Source of the DNA: an uncultured Prevotellaceae bacterium
GTDB lineage: Bacteria; Bacteroidota; Bacteroidia; Bacteroidales; Bacteroidaceae
Direction: 5' to 3'
DNA length: 9,557 bases
NCBI GenBank assembly: GCA_946539475.1
Contig: CAMNHM010000101.1
Span: 1-9,557 of the forward strand
Numbering within the stretch: the first letter of the stretch is position 1; each line of letters begins with the position of its first letter. Below, piece after piece: positions 5,312 to 9,557 of this stretch. A program made the translations under genes and the position numbers. A model generated the notes under the pieces. The model was not told where the DNA came from and made no database searches. It was given only the letters and a program-made list of their open reading frames with translations.

Positions 5312-7375
5312 ATGAAAAAGAATACAGAAGACAACGCTAAGAAAGCAGTGAAGAAGGACACGGCGCCGAAGCATATCGGCCTGGTGGCTAACGACTCATG
5401 GCTGGAGCCATACGAAGGGGCGATCCGCGGACGTCACGACCACGCGATGTGGAAGCTGTCACAGCTGACAAGGAACGGACGGCAGAAGCTGACTGACTTC
5501 GCCTCGGGACACTTCTATTTCGGACTGCACAAACTGGGACGCGGATGGGTGTTCCGCGAGTGGGCACCTAACGCCACCGACATCTACCTTATCGGCGACT
5601 TCAACGACTGGAAGGAGGACGAGCACTACCGCTGCAAGCGCATCGAAGGTACCGGCAACTGGGAGTTGCGACTGCGGGAGAAAGACCTGCGGCACGGACA
5701 GCTGTACAAGATGAAAGTGAAATGGCAGGGCGGCGAAGGCGAGCGCATACCCGCCTGGTGCCGCCGCGTGGTGCAGGACGAAGAGACGAAGATATTCTCG
5801 GCACAGGTGTGGAACCCCGCCGTGCCCTACGTGTGGAAGAAGGCCGGCTTCAAGCCGAAGAAGAGCCCGCTGCTGATCTACGAGTGCCACGTCGGCATGA
5901 GCCAGGACGCAGAGAAGGTGGGCACGTACGACGAGTTCCGCACGAACGTGCTGCCACGCGTGGCAAAGGCCGGCTACAACGCCATACAGGTGATGGCCAT
6001 CCAGGAGCACCCCTACTACGGGTCGTTCGGATACCACGTCAGCTCGTTCTTCGCTCCCTCGAGCCGATTCGGCACACCCGAGGAGCTGAAGGCACTCATC
6101 GACGAGGCTCACCGCCTGGGCATCGCCGTCATCATGGACATCGTCCACTCGCACGCCGTGAAGAACGAAGTGGAGGGCCTCGGCAACCTGGCCGGCGACC
6201 CGAACCAGTTCTTCTACCCCGGAGAGCGGCACGAGCACCCCGCTTGGGACTCGCTTTGCTTCGACTACGGCAAGGACGAGGTGCTGCACTTCCTGCTCTC
6301 CAACTGCCGCTACTGGCTGGGAGAGTTCCACTTCGACGGCTTCCGCTTCGACGGCGTCACGTCGATGCTATACTACAGCCACGGACTGGGAGAGGCCTTC
6401 GGCGGATACCAAGACTACTTCAACGGTCATGAGGACGACAACGCCATCTGCTACCTCACGCTGGCCAACATGCTCATACACGAGGAGAACCCCAACGCCA
6501 TCACCATTGCCGAGGAGGTATCGGGCATGCCGGGACTGGCAGCGAAGATCGACGACGGAGGCTTCGGCTTCGACTACCGTATGGCGATGAACATCCCCGA
6601 CTACTGGATCAAGACCATCAAGGAGCAGCCCGACGAGCAGTGGAAGCCCTCGAGCATCTTCTGGGAGGTAAAGAACCGTCGCCCCGACGAGAAGACCATC
6701 AGCTACTGCGAGAGCCACGACCAGGCACTCGTCGGCGACAAGACAATCATCTTCCGGCTGATTGACGCCGACATGTACTGGCACTTCGCAAAGAAAGACG
6801 TGAACGGAGTGGCAGAGCGAGGCATCGCCCTGCACAAGATGATTCGTCTGGTAACCTGCGCAGCCATCAACGGCGGCTACCTGAACTTCATGGGCAACGA
6901 GTTCGGGCATCCCGAGTGGATCGACTTCCCACGCGAGGGCAACGGCTGGAGCTACAAGTACGCACGCCGCCAGTGGAACCTCGTCGACAACCACGACCTC
7001 TGCTACCACTGGCTGGGCGACTTCGACCGCGAGATGCTGAAGGTGATCACCTCGGTGAGGAATTTCCAAGCGAAGCCCGTCGTCGAGATCTGGCATAACG
7101 ACGGCGACCAGGTGCTGGCCTTCATGAGGGGCGACCTGCTCTTCGTGTTCAACTTCTCGCCAACACAGTCGTTCACCGACTACGGATTCCTCGTACCGAC
7201 AGGATCGTACGACGTGGTGCTCAACACCGACTCGAAGGACTTCGGAGGCTTCGGCTTTGCCGACGACAGCGTGACACACTTCACCAACTACGACCCACTC
7301 TACGTGAAGGATCGCAAGGAGTGGCTCAAGCTATACATCCCCGCCCGCTCGGCCGTCGTGCTGAAGAAGAACTAG
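5312..7375 (+). CDS. glgB: 1,4-alpha-glucan branching enzyme, eukaryote-like GH13 type
   Basis: The enzyme moves alpha-1,4-glucan segments to alpha-1,6 branch points in glycogen synthesis (cytoplasm). The protein has 687 residues. After a lysine-rich start, a CBM48-type N-terminal domain begins near residue 75 (GWVFREWAPNATDIYLIGDF). A GH13 barrel spans about 185-585 and a C-terminal beta domain about 595-687. All four GH13 regions are present: DIVHSH (276-281), GFRFDGVTSM with nucleophile D347, AEEVSG with acid/base E401, and ESHDQ with D470. The blocks SHDQALVGDKTI and GYLNFMGNEFGHPEWIDFPR are nearly those of human GBE1, so this is the eukaryote-like subgroup rather than the E. coli-type enzyme. 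An in-frame TGA at 5303-5305 fixes the start region. No Shine-Dalgarno site or clear promoter is seen. The next gene starts 3 nt after its stop. Confidence 0.97.
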   Translation: MKKNTEDNAKKAVKKDTAPKHIGLVANDSWLEPYEGAIRGRHDHAMWKLSQLTRNGRQKLTDFASGHFYFGLHKLGRGWVFREWAPNATDIYLIGDFNDWKEDEHYRCKRIEGTGNWELRLREKDLRHGQLYKMKVKWQGGEGERIPAWCRRVVQDEETKIFSAQVWNPAVPYVWKKAGFKPKKSPLLIYECHVGMSQDAEKVGTYDEFRTNVLPRVAKAGYNAIQVMAIQEHPYYGSFGYHVSSFFAPSSRFGTPEELKALIDEAHRLGIAVIMDIVHSHAVKNEVEGLGNLAGDPNQFFYPGERHEHPAWDSLCFDYGKDEVLHFLLSNCRYWLGEFHFDGFRFDGVTSMLYYSHGLGEAFGGYQDYFNGHEDDNAICYLTLANMLIHEENPNAITIAEEVSGMPGLAAKIDDGGFGFDYRMAMNIPDYWIKTIKEQPDEQWKPSSIFWEVKNRRPDEKTISYCESHDQALVGDKTIIFRLIDADMYWHFAKKDVNGVAERGIALHKMIRLVTCAAINGGYLNFMGNEFGHPEWIDFPREGNGWSYKYARRQWNLVDNHDLCYHWLGDFDREMLKVITSVRNFQAKPVVEIWHNDGDQVLAFMRGDLLFVFNFSPTQSFTDYGFLVPTGSYDVVLNTDSKDFGGFGFADDSVTHFTNYDPLYVKDRKEWLKLYIPARSAVVLKKN

Positions 7376-7378
7376 GCC

Positions 7379-8563
7379 ATGAAGGGCAGCAGTACACGGG
7401 GCAACAGCGACGGCACCATCGTGACGAGAACGGTGTGTGCAGTGCTGTTCGTAGCCTTTACCTTCATGTGGCTCTTCGCCTTCCAGGCCGACTTGCTTGC
7501 CGTCGCTCAGCACGGACTGAGCGGTGGCAAGACGCACTACGACCGCACGGTGGGCGCCGTCATCACCACCGTCGCCCTCTACGGCCTGCAGCTGCTGGTC
7601 TATGCCCTGACGCGCCTCTCGCGGCGTACCCACGCCCTGACCTACGTGCCGTCGATGCTAGTGCTGGCCTTCGTCACGAGCATCAGCTATCCTTTCAGCT
7701 GGAAGGCGTGGCCGTGGGTCGGCCCGTTGCTGCTGGTGGCATGGGGCGCAGCCGTCTGGGCAGCACGAAAGGCTCAGACGATGAGCACCTACCAGCTGCC
7801 TACGGGCCTCTTCTCCCGTCAGACCTGGATGAACGTAGCAATGATAATCGTGATGATGATCGGCGTGGTGGCGGTGAGCAACACGCGTGCCATCGACCAT
7901 TTCAAGGCGCACGCTGAGGTGGCGCTGATGGAGGGCGATGCCGACGAGGCGCTGAAGGTAGGGCGACGGTCGCACGAGACGGACGAGGATCTGACGATGC
8001 TACGCATCCTGGCACTCTCGCAGAAGGGGGAGCTAGGCGAGCGACTCTTCGACTACGCCATCAAGGGCAGCAGCAGCGACATGCTACCGCTGCCGGGCAG
8101 CAGGAGCCGCCTGCGGCTGATGGACGACAGCGTGGTGTGGCGCCACTTCGGCGTGAGTCCCGACACCATCGTAGCACCCACGGACTCCGCCCACAGGTCA
8201 CGCCTCCTGACCGTCAGCCAGTATCTAGACTCGCTGCAGCACGACACGACTGCCACCACCGCCTATCGCGACTACCGACTGGCAGGCATGCTCATCGACC
8301 GTAAGCTGGAGGCTTTCGTCAAAGCCCTACCCCACTACTATGCGCTGCATGCCGACTCGCTGCCGCGCCACTATCGCGAGGCGCTGACGCTCTACCGCCA
8401 GACGACGGACAGCCTCCTCGACTATGTCGACACGTTGATGACGAGCCGATGGCACGACTTCCACCAGTACGACACCATCTTCCCGCTGAAGACGGAGCGC
8501 CGTGTGCGCACGATAGACGACTTCGGCACGACGTACTGGTACTACTATTTTGGAGTGAACTGA
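7379..8563 (+). CDS. Five-helix membrane protein of unknown function (DUF6057-like?)
   Basis: This 394-residue protein has about five hydrophobic helices in its N-terminal half (near residues 15-40, 57-79, 86-104, 113-130 and 149-166) and a soluble helical C-terminal half from about 170. The soluble part starts with a TPR-like stretch (FKAHAEVALMEGDADEAL, RRSHETDEDLTMLRILALS). It also has a segment ending ALPHYYALHADSLPRHYREA and finishes with TYWYYYFGVN. The two latter motifs remind me of the Bacteroidetes DUF6057 family, whose members I recall as longer. That assignment is from memory and is tentative; no activity can be assigned. It begins 3 nt after the glgB stop codon, so it is co-transcribed with glgB, which hints at a membrane-linked role connected with glycogen or energy status. 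The strong terminator at 8604-8642 follows. Confidence 0.85.
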   Translation: MKGSSTRGNSDGTIVTRTVCAVLFVAFTFMWLFAFQADLLAVAQHGLSGGKTHYDRTVGAVITTVALYGLQLLVYALTRLSRRTHALTYVPSMLVLAFVTSISYPFSWKAWPWVGPLLLVAWGAAVWAARKAQTMSTYQLPTGLFSRQTWMNVAMIIVMMIGVVAVSNTRAIDHFKAHAEVALMEGDADEALKVGRRSHETDEDLTMLRILALSQKGELGERLFDYAIKGSSSDMLPLPGSRSRLRLMDDSVVWRHFGVSPDTIVAPTDSAHRSRLLTVSQYLDSLQHDTTATTAYRDYRLAGMLIDRKLEAFVKALPHYYALHADSLPRHYREALTLYRQTTDSLLDYVDTLMTSRWHDFHQYDTIFPLKTERRVRTIDDFGTTYWYYYFGVN

Positions 8564-8603
8564 AGAACTTTATTTCGCATGTAAACCGCGAACGGAAAAA
8601 AAC

Positions 8604-8642
8604 AAATGTCCCTTGCCGCCAGGAATGCAGCAAGGGACATTT
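8604..8642. terminator. Strong bidirectional rho-independent terminator
   Basis: A perfect 13-bp stem (AAATGTCCCTTGC, 8604-8616, with its complement 8630-8642) encloses a 13-nt loop. On the minus strand it is followed by TGTTTTTTTCC, a classical U-tract, 30 nt after the biotin carrier stop. On the plus strand a shorter TTTTCG tail ends the glgB operon. It separates the two convergent transcription units; nothing else is seen in the 108-bp gap. Confidence 0.9.
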
Positions 8643-8671
8643 TCGTTGCGCGTAAGGGATGGGGGGCTGTC

Positions 8672-9106
8672 TTACTCGATGACCACGAGGGCATCGTCCT
8701 CCATAACGCTCTCGCCGACCTTCACACAGACGGCAGTCACCTTGCCTGCCTTCTCGGCCGACAGGTTATTGGCCATCTTCATCGCCTCAAGGACGACGAC
8801 GGTATCGCCAACCTGCACCTCGTCGCCAACCTGGACGAGGATATCGGTGATGACGCCAGGCAGCGGGGCCTTCACGGCATTGTTCTTATTGACAGCCTGC
8901 TGCTCAGCAGGGGCGTCGGCGCTCTCTGCAGCAGCAGGAGCTGCAACCTTGCCAAGTACGGGCTTCTTCTTCTCAGGCTCGGCAGGACGTTCCATCTCCA
9001 CCTGATATTCTTCACCATTGACGGTGACCACCACCTTGCAGTCGTCGATGTCGCCGATGGCAACCTCATACTGTGTGCCGTTGATGGTATACTTGTATTC
9101 TTTCAT
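8672..9106 (-). CDS. mmdC: Biotin carboxyl carrier subunit of a methylmalonyl-CoA decarboxylase/acyl-CoA carboxylase complex
   Basis: This 144-residue biotin carrier holds the carboxyl group on a biotinylated lysine during transfer between the carboxyltransferase (upstream gene) and either the membrane decarboxylase or a biotin carboxylase. An N-terminal domain MKEYKYTINGTQYEV...NGEEYQVEM (1-40) is followed by a flexible Ala/Pro/Glu linker (about 41-76). The biotinyl domain (about 77-144) has the motif VLEAMKM with the acceptor K110, 34 residues before the C-terminus as in the family. The frame is open to 9157, but that extension overlaps the preceding small gene; ATG at 9106 gives the typical MKEYKY start. 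It is the last gene of the operon before the terminator. In Bacteroidetes the complex serves the succinate-propionate pathway, so methylmalonyl-CoA decarboxylation coupled to sodium export, or propionyl-CoA carboxylation, are the likely reactions. Confidence 0.92.
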   Translation of the reverse strand: MKEYKYTINGTQYEVAIGDIDDCKVVVTVNGEEYQVEMERPAEPEKKKPVLGKVAAPAAAESADAPAEQQAVNKNNAVKAPLPGVITDILVQVGDEVQVGDTVVVLEAMKMANNLSAEKAGKVTAVCVKVGESVMEDDALVVIE

Positions 9107-9117
9107 GTTCTCTGGAT

Positions 9118-9273
9118 TTAAGGATGTGCCGTCATCGTCTGGGCGTAGCCGTTCCACTGCGTGGGGTGCTCGGCAATCGTGATGATGCCGGGCTCCACGT
9201 CGTGTACATTATTGCCAAGATGCTCGTGCAGGGCAAGAGCGATGGCAGCACCGATTTCGTTTTCGATTTTCAT
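9118..9273 (-). CDS. 51-residue small subunit-like protein between mmdA and mmdC
   Basis: The ATG at 9273 opens a 51-codon frame ending in TAA (9120-9118), 11 nt before the biotin carrier start. The protein begins MKIENEIGAAIALALHEHLG, continues NNVHDVEPGIITIAEHPTQW and ends NGYAQTMTAHP. It has no membrane helix of convincing length. An in-frame TAG five codons upstream rules out a longer N-terminus. Its position, tight spacing and the 'IA.AIALALH.....VHD.E.GIITI' pattern fit the small proteins I recall between the carboxyltransferase and biotin carrier genes of Bacteroidetes. Those are poorly described and may correspond functionally to the small delta/epsilon subunits of Veillonella methylmalonyl-CoA decarboxylase. 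That link is inference. Its first codons lie in a 15-bp periodic A/T-rich repeat. It is easily missed by gene callers with a 60-residue cutoff. Confidence 0.82.
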   Translation of the reverse strand: MKIENEIGAAIALALHEHLGNNVHDVEPGIITIAEHPTQWNGYAQTMTAHP

Positions 9274-9286
9274 ATTTTCGATTTTC
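9260..9286 (-). repeat. 15-bp periodic repeat across the start codon of the small gene
   Basis: TTTTCGATTTTC occurs at 9260-9271 and 9275-9286 (plus-strand reading), 15 bp apart. On the minus strand this reads TAG AAA ATC GAA AAT then ATG AAA ATC GAA AAC. So the untranslated region and the first codons of the 51-codon gene are near copies in the same frame. The GATTTTCGATTT core is shared with the tandem repeat at 9342-9371. Confidence 0.8.
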
Positions 9287-9307
9287 TATTGGATAGACGC
9301 AGAGCAT

Positions 9308-9363
9308 ATTTACGGATTCCCGATTTACGACTCTGACAAATCGTAAATCGAAAATCCGTAAAT
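9308..9363. repeat. 23-bp-arm inverted repeat between mmdA and the small gene
   Basis: Arms 9308-9330 and 9341-9363 are complementary at 21 of 23 positions, the two mismatches being adjacent (CC against AA, at 9319-9320). The loop is CTCTGACAAA. In the minus-strand mRNA this is a stable but AU-rich stem placed just after the mmdA stop codon. No U-tract follows and two operon genes lie downstream, so a processing, attenuation or mRNA-stability role is more plausible than full termination. Confidence 0.85.
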
Positions 9364-9371
9364 CGAAAATC
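9342..9371. repeat. Perfect 15-bp tandem duplication at the mmdA stop codon
   Basis: CGTAAATCGAAAATC occurs twice without mismatch (9342-9356 and 9357-9371). The second copy covers two of the three bases of the mmdA TGA stop (9372-9370). It overlaps the right arm of the inverted repeat. Confidence 0.9.
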
Positions 9372-9557
9372 ACATCGGGATGTTACCGTGCTTCTTGGCG
9401 GGCAGGGCGTCGCGCTTCGTAGCGAGCTGAGCCAGACCGCGGCAGATGCGGAAGCGCGTGTTGCGCGGCTCGATGACATCGTCGATATAGCCGTACTTGG
9501 CAGCCTGATAGGGATTGGCGAAGAGCTCGTTGTACTCGTCCTCCTTCTCAGCGATGA
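9370..9557 (-). CDS. mmdA: C-terminal end of the carboxyltransferase (alpha) subunit, MmdA/PccB type (partial)
   Basis: Only the last 62 complete codons are in the window, and the gene continues beyond the right edge. The sequence reads KEDEYNELFANPYQAAKYGYIDDVIEPRNTRFRICRGL and so on to PAKKHGNIPM, written here in part as FANPYQAAKYGYIDDVIEP and KKHGNIPM. This is the invariant C-terminus of acyl-CoA carboxyltransferases (PccB, MmdA, acyl-CoA carboxylase beta), which transfer carboxyl groups between the acyl-CoA and biotin on the carrier protein. The biotin carrier gene downstream in the same operon supports a methylmalonyl-CoA decarboxylase or propionyl-CoA carboxylase complex. Which of the two cannot be told from this fragment: a neighbouring membrane subunit (MmdB/OadB) would indicate a decarboxylase. 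Confidence 0.93.
   Translation of the reverse strand, partial: IAEKEDEYNELFANPYQAAKYGYIDDVIEPRNTRFRICRGLAQLATKRDALPAKKHGNIPM

Noticed and set aside
4723..5361. Minus-strand frame with an LSTLNSHLSTLNSHL-like protein repeat
   Set aside because: It is the complement of the 7-bp array (which has no stops on that strand) fused to antisense YhcH. It has no start context or promoter.
5459..7279. Two long minus-strand frames opposite glgB (5459-6331 and 6368-7279) and a plus-strand frame at 5722-6432
   Set aside because: All lie within the unambiguous glgB gene. Their translations have the compositional bias of shadow frames and no recognisable motif.
7321..7917. Plus-strand frame overlapping the end of glgB and the start of the membrane-protein gene
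   Set aside because: It is an Arg/His-rich shadow translation; the +1 frames of glgB and of the gene at 7379 account for the region.
8606..9121. Plus-strand frames opposite the biotin carrier gene (8606-9121, 8613-9005)
   Set aside because: They are shadows of mmdC and start inside the bidirectional terminator.

Overview
The window looks like a chromosomal segment from a member of the Bacteroidales, most likely a relatively GC-rich Prevotellaceae relative. The reasons are the promoter type (TAnnTTTG -7 boxes, two of them with a TTG about 20 bp upstream), the scarcity of Shine-Dalgarno sites, a branching enzyme of the eukaryote-like type common in Bacteroidetes, and a methylmalonyl-CoA decarboxylase-type (mmd) carboxylase cluster with a very small gene between the carboxyltransferase and the biotin carrier. 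The species is not identifiable from the sequence alone.

Left part (1-1926). On the minus strand are the first 102 codons of a membrane-anchored protein of unknown function (possibly TPR-type), then a two-gene operon of drug/metabolite transporters. A small SMR protein is followed, with a 1-nt stop/start overlap, by a ten-helix EamA permease. A 139-bp gap separates this operon from a divergent gene on the plus strand.

Middle (1927-4661). A CbpA-like J-domain protein (+) that appears to lack one of its two C-terminal domains converges on kdsB (-, CMP-KDO synthetase for lipopolysaccharide inner core). The two stop codons lie in one hairpin. Divergent promoters then separate kdsB from a secreted protein made almost wholly of fourteen 23-residue MORN repeats.

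Right-centre (4744-8563, +). A YhcH/NanQ-family sugar anomerase-like protein, glgB (glycogen branching enzyme) and a five-helix membrane protein of unknown function follow. The last two are 3 nt apart and surely co-transcribed. The YhcH-glgB gap is filled by a striking array of sixteen 7-bp units that starts inside the YhcH coding sequence and supplies its stop codon.

Right end (8604-9557). A strong bidirectional terminator closes the plus-strand block and a minus-strand carboxylase operon. That operon comprises the 3' end of the carboxyltransferase subunit (mmdA-like), a 51-codon small protein, and the biotin carrier (EAMKM motif). The 96-nt gap after mmdA holds a 23-bp-arm inverted repeat and 15-bp tandem repeats.

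Most genes are ordinary housekeeping or metabolic functions, and I see no defence, mobile or CRISPR system. The most unusual content is the set of structured or repetitive junctions placed on stop codons, the shortened CbpA, and the uncharacterised small proteins.
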